From the NCBI GenBank assembly GCA_001606155.1, contig LODT01000028.1:1092735-1156734 (forward strand): DNA of 64,000 nucleotides, in the 5' to 3' direction. Below the pieces are notes generated by a model. It was not told the DNA's origin. It saw only the letters and a list, made by a program, of their open reading frames with translations, and did no database searches. Position numbers and translations under genes: made by a program. Positions 54,564 through 62,899 of the stretch are shown here, in pieces; the stretch's first letter is position 1, and every line of letters starts with the position of its first letter. The DNA comes from Tieghemostelium lacteum (lineage: Eukaryota > Evosea > Eumycetozoa > Dictyosteliales > Raperosteliaceae).

Positions 54564-56150
54564 ATGACATCAAGATTTGTAGATTTATTCAACGAAAATG
54601 AAGATATAGAAATTGCAGAGGTAGATGAATTAACAGTAACAGATCAATTGATAATAGAAAGTAATAATAATCAATTGGTATTTGGAGAAGATCCAAATCA
54701 AGTCACATTGAATGTTGATACAAGTTTCAGATCAACCATTAACATTCCTTCATTAGCACCACATTTAGTTGCAGATGTTGTTTTAACAGAAACAGATCAA
54801 TCAATAAGAGGAGTAAAGAAATTTAATGATACATTAATCGCAGAGGATATATTATCAACAGATTTAACATCAACAAATGGTATTATCAATAATTTAGATT
54901 CTGATATTGGAACTATAGATACATTAACAACTGAAACAATCAATTCAACAACATCAATCACAAGCCCCATTGGAAATATAGATTCATTAGATAGTGATAC
55001 TATAAATGTTTCAACATCACTTACAACACCATCATTAATTGTTACCAATAGTATCTCTGCACCAAATGTAAGTGCAACAGCAGCTCTAAATGGACCTTTA
55101 TTAAATGTTGATGAAATTAAAACATTAACACCATTTCCTTCACCTCTTAAAATAAATTTAGGTGGTATAACTAATACAGGAACTATTTTTTCTAAAGGTG
55201 TCATAGCACAATATTTAACATCAAATGTTGATACTACAGTGAATGGTTTATTTACATGTGTTGATATGATTGGAAAGAATATTGATATCACTCAATACCC
55301 AGTAGTACCTGGTCAACCTAATGGAGAATTAAAAGCAAAGTCTATTTCATCTGATTTAATAAATTCAACAACTATAAATGGATCAACAATCAATTATAAT
55401 TCATTATCAGGTTTTAATATAACATCAACAAGTGTTCTCAAAGTTTTTACAGTAAATGCAGCTAATGGAAGTAATATCCTAATTTCTACACCAGATTCAA
55501 TTCGGATTCTAAATAGTACAGTCTCTACTGGTATAATTATCGATACTACAAAGATTTCTTTGACTGCATCAACAGGAAATAATATTCAATTGATTTCACC
55601 AAGCACTGATATTACAATAACAACTCCATTAACTCAACTAAGTGGTCAAGTTACTATTGGTGGTGCAACAACTATAAATAATACAGCTTCAATTACAGGA
55701 GGTGTAGTAAATGGTTTGAAATTTATAAACACATCTATTCCATTATATGTACCATCATCACTGAACTATTATGAAGAGTTTTCTGGATTTATGGGTTTTG
55801 ATTTTGGCTCTGCAACTACAGGATCAATATCAGTTAAAATGTCAAGAATTGGTAAAACTTGTTTTCTCTATTTACCATCTTTTACTGTTCCTTCATCAAC
55901 CAACACAGCTGCATGTATTGGAAGTTGGAGTGGAGGTTGGCCTACTAGATATACTCCAATTTTAAATGATCTTAGTGATTGTGGTTCCTATAAAATAGGA
56001 TCTAATCCCATTCAACCAGGTAGATTTGTTGTTTTTAATAGTGGTATAACTTACCAAATTTTTATTCAGAATATCAACGCTGGTACCATTGTCACAAGTA
56101 GTCAAACACTACAAGTAAGTACTCATACATTTACCTTTCAAACTTCATAA
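54564..56150 (+). CDS. Polinton fibre-like protein
   Basis: 528 residues. Residues about 75-330 carry repeated short beta units (LTTETINSTTSITSPIGNID; SLTTPSLIVTNSISAPNVSA) of the shaft type seen in trimeric virus and phage fibres. There are further Ile/Thr/Ser-rich repeats to about 395. The last 130 residues (FMGFDFGSATTGSISVKMSR...FTFQTS) form a non-repeated head-like domain. A spike or fibre at the vertices is the natural guess given the penton-like gene nearby. Parts of this gene are the best-kept element remnants elsewhere in the window (1999-3050 and 3648-4355). Confidence 0.7.
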   Translation: MTSRFVDLFNENEDIEIAEVDELTVTDQLIIESNNNQLVFGEDPNQVTLNVDTSFRSTINIPSLAPHLVADVVLTETDQSIRGVKKFNDTLIAEDILSTDLTSTNGIINNLDSDIGTIDTLTTETINSTTSITSPIGNIDSLDSDTINVSTSLTTPSLIVTNSISAPNVSATAALNGPLLNVDEIKTLTPFPSPLKINLGGITNTGTIFSKGVIAQYLTSNVDTTVNGLFTCVDMIGKNIDITQYPVVPGQPNGELKAKSISSDLINSTTINGSTINYNSLSGFNITSTSVLKVFTVNAANGSNILISTPDSIRILNSTVSTGIIIDTTKISLTASTGNNIQLISPSTDITITTPLTQLSGQVTIGGATTINNTASITGGVVNGLKFINTSIPLYVPSSLNYYEEFSGFMGFDFGSATTGSISVKMSRIGKTCFLYLPSFTVPSSTNTAACIGSWSGGWPTRYTPILNDLSDCGSYKIGSNPIQPGRFVVFNSGITYQIFIQNINAGTIVTSSQTLQVSTHTFTFQTS

Positions 56151-56173
56151 ATTATAATATATAGTATTATAGA

Positions 56174-56311
56174 ATGTCAGAAAGTTACTGTGTAGTTTGT
56201 AAAAAGAAAACAAAGGATATTGATCCAAAAGAGGTTGTTTTGAAGAATGGAAGAAAAGCAATAAAGAGTAAATGTGCTGTTTGTGGTACTACAAAGTTTA
56301 GATTTATTTAA
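56174..56311 (+). CDS. Polinton DUF5679-like zinc-ribbon protein
   Basis: 45 residues. YCVVCKKKTKDIDPKEVVLK and AIKSKCAVCGTTKFRFI give two C-x-x-C pairs about 25 residues apart, the DUF5679 pattern found in many large viruses and phages. A near-identical copy is at 1999-2136. It follows the fibre gene by 23 bases and is met head-on by the T5orf172-like gene 60 bases on. Confidence 0.8.
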   Translation: MSESYCVVCKKKTKDIDPKEVVLKNGRKAIKSKCAVCGTTKFRFI

Positions 56312-56371
56312 ATATATTGATTAATATATGTAAATGGATAATTTAATTATAAATATTCAAGATTTAATTGA

Positions 56372-57211
56372 TCAATTAAATCTTATAGGTGTTTCGATAA
56401 ATCCAGCAGCAGATATAAGTGAAGGAATTTCATTTATATCATCAAATTTATACCATTCACCCCTGTGTTTTCTATCGTTGAACAGATCTTTTAATTTGTT
56501 TTCTAATGGTTTTTTTAACTCCAATGTGCTTGGAATCACATATTCTAATTTTAATACCCTTGGATTACCTGTTTGAAGTTTGGTAATTCTATTTTCTATA
56601 TTTTTAGTTTCCCCAAGTTTAACCATACCAGAAGGAGGTACCTCAGATATAAAATAACATAAAGGCATAAGGGAAAATTTGGTCAGTGGGTTTGATGTGT
56701 TTGTAGGAGTAGCAAATGTAGGTGTTGTACTAGAAGAGGTGGTGGTTGTAGTGGTAGTTGTAGTACTTGTAGAAGTTGTTGCTTCAGGTGTTGAATTGGA
56801 ATTTGATTGATCTACACTAATTAGATTGTTGAGTGTAATATATGTAACAGCCAATTTAAGAAATGACATAATTTTGGGATTATTTATTTTGTTAAATTGG
56901 CTTGTTGTTTGTTTAAGGAAAGGAAGTAAGAAAGAATTACTTTGAGAGGAAGAATATCCCATTGCTTTACCAATCGTTGGTGCTTCATAAACTTGGTGAA
57001 AAACTCCTAGAAATACTCTAATATGTGGAAAATCGACTGCTTCTAATTTTGGGTTATTTTTGTCACTGAAATATTTTGAAATTACAAGGTTGGTATTGCT
57101 TATGATTTTATTGTCAAATGATAAAGGAATAAGAAACAAATCATCGAAAGCTGTTTTTTGATCTTCTTGTGTTGGTACTGTTTTGCTTGGTCCTTTTGCT
57201 GTAGTTGACAT
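56372..57211 (-). CDS. Polinton T5orf172/GIY-YIG-like protein
   Basis: 279 residues. The N-terminal 115 residues are a helical domain I do not recognise. A Thr/Ser-rich linker (about 118-155) follows. The C-terminal domain (about 165-275) reads YFISEVPPSGMVKLGETKNI, ENRITKLQTGNPRVLKLEYV, LENKLKDLFND and HRGEWYKF. This matches the T5orf172 branch of the GIY-YIG nuclease group, common in viruses and mobile elements. It is the last gene before the right repeat. In fragment A the same place beside the zinc ribbon is taken by a PD-(D/E)XK-like gene. Confidence 0.7.
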   Translation of the reverse strand: MSTTAKGPSKTVPTQEDQKTAFDDLFLIPLSFDNKIISNTNLVISKYFSDKNNPKLEAVDFPHIRVFLGVFHQVYEAPTIGKAMGYSSSQSNSFLLPFLKQTTSQFNKINNPKIMSFLKLAVTYITLNNLISVDQSNSNSTPEATTSTSTTTTTTTTTSSSTTPTFATPTNTSNPLTKFSLMPLCYFISEVPPSGMVKLGETKNIENRITKLQTGNPRVLKLEYVIPSTLELKKPLENKLKDLFNDRKHRGEWYKFDDINEIPSLISAAGFIETPIRFN

Positions 57212-57495
57212 TTAAATTGTAATTTAACTGTTGTGAGACTCTTAATTATAAATTAAATTAAAAAAAAATCAAATTGTTTTTGAAAAAAAAAAAATGAAAT
57301 TTTTGAGATAATTGAAATTCATAAAATTTAAACCATTTTTTTAAAAACAATCAATCATCAATCATCATTAATAAAATATGCAATAAAAAAAATCTATCAA
57401 TAATCAATTTTTAAAATCTTTTATTTTTATTATTAATTTTAATAATAAAATAATTAAAAAGATTATCAAAAAAATCCTAAAATCTACTATACAAC

Positions 57496-57662
57496 TTTTA
57501 AAATCTTTTATTTTTCTATTAATTTCATTAATTTAATTAATTTATTAATTTTATTAAAAATAATAATAAAAATATAGAAAAAAAAGAATAAATTTCCAAA
57601 GCTGAGCGAAGCGAGGCGGTAAAGTTTAAAAAAGGAGCTAGCGACTAATGCCCACCAAAAAA
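57496..57662 (-). repeat. Polinton right terminal inverted repeat
   Basis: Reverse complement of 40216-40384 apart from one base in an A run. It ends GGGCATTAG-complement CTAATGCCCACCAAAAAA. Bases 57212-57495, between the last gene and this repeat, hold only AT-rich sequence with weaker inverted similarity to the left end. Confidence 0.93.
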
Positions 57663-57668
57663 TGTAAG
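57663..57668. repeat. Target-site duplication, right copy (TGTAAG)
   Basis: Identical to 40210-40215 and directly abutting the right terminal repeat. Confidence 0.88.
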
Positions 57669-57674
57669 AATGAG

Positions 57675-57790
57675 AGATGTATAACCACTACGCAAAAGGG
57701 ACTAATCGGATACTAGGTATCATCCTCTTATGCCTCTTCTCCTTATCATAAGACCTTCTGGTTTCTTTCACTTTCATTACACCCTTCTCC
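57675..57790 (+). repeat. Dispersed repeat beside the Polinton right end
   Basis: ATAACCACTACGCAAAAGGG, GATACTAGGTATCATCCTC, TGCCTCTTCTCCTT and TTTCACTTTCATTAC match, in order, the minus strand of 5250-5375. The left flank at 40068-40105 has the first part. See the note on that repeat for possible meanings. Confidence 0.6.
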
Positions 57791-58705
57791 AGTTTTCTTC
57801 TCTTTCATTTCAATATATATTATTATATATATATTATTTTAAAAGCAGTAAGTAAATTATACAACATTTGAAATACAATAGTAATAAATATTAAAGTTAT
57901 TAAAAGAAGTACATAAAATATACCATTTATTAATAAAAATCAAATAATTGCTTATAAAGAGTTATGTTGGATTTCTCTACTCCTCAGTATACTGTTAAAT
58001 ATAACAAAATGCAACCAAATGTAATTCATGAAGGAAAGCTAAAGGTTCTTCTGAAACTTATTTTCCAAATTTCAAAGGGACTTGATTTGTATCATATCCC
58101 AATACCATTTGATTTTTATTTATAACTATGATGGTTTTAAACATTTGGATTATAAACTATTCTTAATTAATATTTTGGAATAGAACTTAGGATAAAATAA
58201 TAAATCTTTGTTTTAAAATCATAAGAATTAAATAAATAATAAAATATAATTTTATTTTGGATTGATTGATAATAATAATAATATTGCCGAAACTGAAATT
58301 GAAAATTAAAATCCTTCTTGTTTATTGTGATTGAATTTGAGTGTTTTTATATTTAATTGGAATGATATTTGAGTTATTTAAATGAAATGTGAAATAAATA
58401 AACTTCTGTAGAACCTATACCCAAATTCTATTGTTATAGGATTTTAATTGTAAATAATTATTTTTTGAGATTTAAATTTAAAAAGAAAGTATTTTCAATT
58501 CTATCTTACTATAATTATCCTATATCTTTTCCTATAAAATTTTTCAAAAAAACTCATTTGAATTTGGATTTGGCAGTAATAATGAATTTTATACATATAC
58601 TATTAAATTATTCAATCTCTTTTTCTTTCAAGAAAAAAGAATATTTTATTTTTATTTTTTTTTTTTTTTTTTTTTTTAAGTGTGACATTTCATCAATCTA
58701 AAGCA
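57791..58705. other. Intergenic, promoter side of the S28 peptidase gene
   Basis: AT-rich, ending in a run of over 20 T just before the next gene. A 78-codon plus-strand frame (58465-58701) is Phe/Lys rich and covers the T run, so it is very likely chance. No gene supported. Confidence 0.5.
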
Positions 58706-60247
58706 ATGGTAAAACTAATACAATTATTAGTTATTGTAACATTATTAGTATTTATTATAAATATAACTAGTGCCAGTAGTGGTAAATTTAAAAAATGGCA
58801 TTCAGAAGGTGTTGCAATGGAGAATAATAAGAAATCAAGAAAAGAATTCTTAAGTACATTCCCAGACTATACACCCCCACCACCAGCACCAGAATATCAA
58901 ACATACTATTACACACAGACAATTGATCACTTTAATTTCCAAACACAAGGTACATTTCAACAGAGATACCTGGTAAGTGATATCTATTGGAATAAACCAG
59001 GTCCAAACGATAAGGTTTGTAATGGACCAATTCTATTCTACACTGGTAACGAAGGTGATATCACTTTGTTCTATGAGAATTCTCAGTTTGTTACCAATGT
59101 TTTGGCAGAGGAATTAGGTGCATTATTGATATTTGCAGAACATCGTTACTATGGTGCATCATTACCATTTGGTGACAATTCACTGTTACCTGAATACATT
59201 GGTATGCTAACCAGTGAACAAGCACTTGCTGACTATGCTGAACTCATTCTAAATGTGTTACCTACTTATAACGCATCTCATTGTCCAGTATTGGCAGTTG
59301 GTGGTTCATATGGTGGAATGTTAGCTGGTTGGTTCCGTATAAAGTATCCTAATGTCGTTGATGGTGCTTTAGCTGCATCAGCACCAGTAAGTTATTTCTT
59401 GGGTACTGGTGTCAATGATGAAGGTTTTAATAAAGTCGCTACTAATGATTACACTCAAACCAGTTCAGAAGGATCATGTTCAGAACGTATTCAATCAGCA
59501 TTCAATCAAATTACACAAACTTCTCAACAACAAGGTGGACTTGCACAATTAGCTCAACAGTTCCGTATTTGTGGTCCTTTAACTAATTTTGATGATTTAA
59601 TCAACTGGATTGAAGCTGGTTTGACATATATGGCAATGGCTGATTATACCTCTCCTGCAAATTTCCTTGAACCTCTACCTGCTAATCCTATAAATGTATC
59701 TTGTTCTGCAATGGCTGAGCTATCTGATGATGTAGAAGGTTTAGTTGCAGTTCTAAATGTATATTTCAACTCAACTGCAAATGTTCAATGTTTCAATACC
59801 TCTATTTACATGACCAGTGCTGTATCCTCCAATGCCTGGGACTACCAAGCATGTACTGAAATGATTATGCCAGTTACAAGTGACAATGTACATGACATGT
59901 TCCCTGTATCTACATTTGATTTGGAAACACTCACTGAATATTGTCAAGCCACATGGCAAACCACACCAAATCCCTATTGGATAACTACCTATTTTGGAGG
60001 TGGTAATTTCTCAGCTACCAATATCATTTGGTCAAACGGTGAAAGAGATCCATGGTCAGCAGGTGGTGTATTAAATGCTGATGAATCTACTCAAGTATCA
60101 TTCCTCATCCACAGTGGTGCTCATCATGCTGATCTCCGTTATCCCGAACCAGATGATTCCATCTCCCTACAAGAAACTAGAGAAATTGAAACTAAATATT
60201 TCCAAATTTGGTCTAACGAAGCTGCCATTAGAAAACAATTAAAATAA
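58706..60247 (+). CDS. Secreted S28 family serine carboxypeptidase (PRCP/DPP7-like)
   Basis: 513 residues from the ATG at 58706, which opens directly into a signal peptide (MVKLIQLLVIVTLLVFIINI, cleaved near SASS). Family blocks are TQTIDHFNFQ, ILFYTGNEGDI, FAEHRYYGASLPFG and the nucleophile loop AVGGSYGGMLAGWFR with Ser near 201. The catalytic Asp lies in NGERDPWSAGG (about 448) and the His in HSGAHHADLR (about 472). S28 enzymes cut after proline, either from the C-terminus (PRCP) or releasing dipeptides (DPP7), in lysosomes or outside the cell. Several Asn-x-Ser/Thr sites fit a secreted glycoprotein. Which activity it has cannot be told. Confidence 0.93.
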   Translation: MVKLIQLLVIVTLLVFIINITSASSGKFKKWHSEGVAMENNKKSRKEFLSTFPDYTPPPPAPEYQTYYYTQTIDHFNFQTQGTFQQRYLVSDIYWNKPGPNDKVCNGPILFYTGNEGDITLFYENSQFVTNVLAEELGALLIFAEHRYYGASLPFGDNSLLPEYIGMLTSEQALADYAELILNVLPTYNASHCPVLAVGGSYGGMLAGWFRIKYPNVVDGALAASAPVSYFLGTGVNDEGFNKVATNDYTQTSSEGSCSERIQSAFNQITQTSQQQGGLAQLAQQFRICGPLTNFDDLINWIEAGLTYMAMADYTSPANFLEPLPANPINVSCSAMAELSDDVEGLVAVLNVYFNSTANVQCFNTSIYMTSAVSSNAWDYQACTEMIMPVTSDNVHDMFPVSTFDLETLTEYCQATWQTTPNPYWITTYFGGGNFSATNIIWSNGERDPWSAGGVLNADESTQVSFLIHSGAHHADLRYPEPDDSISLQETREIETKYFQIWSNEAAIRKQLK

Positions 60248-60893
60248 ATTTCTCATACCTTTTGAAATAATACTAAAATCCAAGTTATTTTTCCAATTCT
60301 CTGTGTGATTAAGTTTTTTTAAATATTTTATAAACGAAACCATAAAAAACGAGAAAACTTAGTTAAAAGATAAAAAAAAAACGAATAGCTAAACAAATTA
60401 AGAACATAATTATCATGAATTGCATTGAACAATCCTCGCTACTTGTTTTTGTTTTGTAGCGAATATTTGATTTGCTAGATAAATTCTCCAAATCCACTCG
60501 ATATTTTTTCCTCATAGGAATGTTGAACTATATTAGGTGTACATAAATTTATTAAACAAAACAAAAAGAAAATATAAAATTCATTTTTATTGGACATGTT
60601 ACTAAAAAGTGTGGTGGGTGTGAAGTGTATTTTTTAGCAATTAAATTTTAAAATTTAATTATACGTCCAACACGCACACATTATAGCAAATAACACATTA
60701 ATAGTTATATTTTAAAGTGAAAATGGCTGAAATAGTGATAAGACAGTTAATCTTAAGAAAAATAAATCTACAAATCGAAATTTAAATGTATAAGTTACAA
60801 GTTTTTTATGTGATCTATGAACAATATTAATGAGGTATAAATTGATTAAAATTTTATTTAAATGTCTTTTCTTTAATTAATATATTTATATAA
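60248..60893. other. Intergenic spacer
   Basis: AT-rich with no coding region. A short stem (TCGCTAC at 60436 with GTAGCGA at 60457) could fold but is too small to call an RNA gene. AATATATTTATATAA precedes the next ATG. Confidence 0.5.
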
Positions 60894-62648
60894 ATGAAAT
60901 TACTTTTATATTTTGTAATAGTTTTAGTTTATTCTAGTAATTTGTGTATTGCTAATCCAAATGAAAATACAAATTCAAAATTATTAAAAACATCAACTAG
61001 CACAGCTACTGCTAAACCTTTAACACCTATACCTACTATTAAACCTCAAACATGTCCACCTACACCACCTGATCCTTTTGAATATGATTTTGTTGTTTTA
61101 GGAGCTGGTACTGCTGGTTCTGTAATTGCTTCTAAACTCTCTGATAACACTGACTATAGAGTATTGTTAGTTGAGGAAGGAGGATGGGCTATGAATCCTA
61201 ATATTGATTCCACAGAGAATTGGCCACAGAATTGGTTGCATCACCCAGACCCTGTTATATCAAAAAATTTTACAAATATACCCCAAAGTGGTATAAACAA
61301 CAAAACATTTTTTAACCCCAGAGCAAAAGTTGTTGGTGGTTGTGGTTCACATAATGCAATGGTAATGATACAAGCTCATCAACAGGATTTTGATGAGTGG
61401 GCTGAACTCAGTGGAAACTCGGAATGGCAATGGGTGAATATGAAGAGTGATTTGAAGGATTTTGAAAAACGTTTTAATTATACTCGTATGAATGCGGAAA
61501 GAGTTCTATTTCCAGAGTATAGAAAGGCTATTGAAGCTCAAGGTTTTGAGTATAATTCTGATACCATTCACAGTGGTAATCTTACTGGTTATACAGGACA
61601 GGTATTCATGATGGAGTGGAATAACAAAACATCAAAATTTAGACGTATCTCTTCATATACCCAATACACTGAACACGACCTAAAAGTCAAAAGAAAGAAG
61701 AATCTAGATATAATGGTACATGAAAGAGCTGAATTAATGGAGCTTGAAAGATATCCCGTTATTGCTTTAAATGTAACTAGTAGAATGAAGAATCAAGTTA
61801 AAGGTGTCTATCTAAGAAACAAAGGAACTGGAAAATTAACTTTTATAAAAATTAGAAGAGAGTTGATTCTTTCAATGGGTGCTTATGAGACTCCAAAGTT
61901 CCTTCAATTGAATGGTATAGGAGATGAAAAGCATTTAGCATCGTTAGGTATTAGAGTTGTACTTAATTCACCTGGGGTAGGAAAAGGTCTAAAAGACCAT
62001 CTATACACATTCTATATTGGTAGAGAAATAAACCCAACTTACAAGAATCTAACTGTCATTGGTAGAACTAGTATGCGTGATGGGTTCAATATCTTTGGTC
62101 CACTAAACAAAAAAGATAGTCGTCCAGACTATGTTTTAAACTTTGATATCATGGATAAAAGATTTGTTTGCTCAAATGAAATGACTACATCATCCACATG
62201 GGGTCAAGTTAAAATCAAATCAAACAATTGGGATGATGACCTATTCATTAATGAGAATATTCTATTGAATGACCATGATAATGAACTGTACAGTCGTGGT
62301 ATTGATACCTGTTTGAAAATACAAGATCATCTGATAGACCAAGGTGTACTAGATCCAGATGGTACACCTATTGATCTCAATCAACCTAGAGTCACTAAAA
62401 AGGATGTTCTTAAATTCACCAAAGAACAAGCTAATCTTGATTTCCATCCAATGTGTTCATGTAAAATGGGTAAAGATAATGACTCACCTGTAGATGGTAA
62501 TCTAATGTTAAAAGGTTTTAATAATCTGAGAGTCCTAGATGCCTCTGTATTTCCAACACAAACTACAATCAATCCAAATGTTCCTTTAATAATATTTTCA
62601 AGTCATGCCTATAAAGTAATCATAAAATCTCTACATTATTATAAATAA
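60894..62648 (+). CDS. Secreted GMC oxidoreductase (FAD-dependent)
   Basis: 584 residues with a signal peptide (MKLLLYFVIVLVYSSNLCIA) and a Thr/Pro-rich linker. The FAD-binding start EYDFVVLGAGTAGSVIASKL (about 61-80) is the dinucleotide fold. KVVGGCGSHNAMVMIQ is the first GMC signature and ILSMGAYETPKFLQLNGIG the second. The C-terminus holds DFHPMCSCKMG (about 515-525, the active-site His region) and LRVLDASVFPT...TINPNVPLI. The family oxidises alcohols (choline, glucose, cholesterol, aryl alcohols). The substrate here is unknown; secretion suggests an extracellular or lysosomal role. Confidence 0.9.
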   Translation: MKLLLYFVIVLVYSSNLCIANPNENTNSKLLKTSTSTATAKPLTPIPTIKPQTCPPTPPDPFEYDFVVLGAGTAGSVIASKLSDNTDYRVLLVEEGGWAMNPNIDSTENWPQNWLHHPDPVISKNFTNIPQSGINNKTFFNPRAKVVGGCGSHNAMVMIQAHQQDFDEWAELSGNSEWQWVNMKSDLKDFEKRFNYTRMNAERVLFPEYRKAIEAQGFEYNSDTIHSGNLTGYTGQVFMMEWNNKTSKFRRISSYTQYTEHDLKVKRKKNLDIMVHERAELMELERYPVIALNVTSRMKNQVKGVYLRNKGTGKLTFIKIRRELILSMGAYETPKFLQLNGIGDEKHLASLGIRVVLNSPGVGKGLKDHLYTFYIGREINPTYKNLTVIGRTSMRDGFNIFGPLNKKDSRPDYVLNFDIMDKRFVCSNEMTTSSTWGQVKIKSNNWDDDLFINENILLNDHDNELYSRGIDTCLKIQDHLIDQGVLDPDGTPIDLNQPRVTKKDVLKFTKEQANLDFHPMCSCKMGKDNDSPVDGNLMLKGFNNLRVLDASVFPTQTTINPNVPLIIFSSHAYKVIIKSLHYYK

Positions 62649-62899
62649 ATTTTATAAATGAAAAAATCTCTTTTCTTTTCTATGATTCTACCAGGTAGAA
62701 TGGTATCATCTTTATTAAAACACTGGGGGAATAAAAATAATTATATTCAATTATAGAATCTTAGAAAAAAAAGAAAAATAAAGATTTAGGTGATTGATGT
62801 ATAAATATCTTTTTTTTTTGTTAATTTATTTTTTTTTTTTTTTTTTATTTTAAGACTATGATTAATTTTTTTTGTGTAGTTAGTTAATGTTTATTTGTA

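Larger units (their letters stand above)
40216..57662. mobile_element. Polinton (Maverick) element, looks whole
   Basis: The element is 17,447 bases long with terminal inverted repeats of about 168 bases and a 6-base target duplication. Reading left to right it holds: SF3 helicase (+), integrase (-), mini zinc finger (+), DNA polymerase B (+), mini zinc finger (+), coiled-coil protein (+), tiny membrane protein (+), adenain-like protease (-), Lys/Pro-rich protein (-), penton-like protein (+), major capsid protein (+), small beta-rich protein (+), packaging ATPase (+), basic Gly-rich protein (+), coiled-coil protein (-), fibre-like protein (+), zinc ribbon (+) and T5orf172-like protein (-). 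All six core Polinton genes are present. It looks whole, with few if any breaks. The near-identical ends argue for a recent insertion. Confidence 0.95.

Noticed and set aside
58465-58701. 78-codon plus-strand frame upstream of the S28 peptidase
   Set aside because: Phe/Lys rich and crossing a long T run; the peptidase gene has its own start with a signal peptide at 58706.
60430-60470. Possible small structured RNA
   Set aside because: The stem is only 7 base pairs, and no conserved promoter or class I RNA sequence motif was seen.
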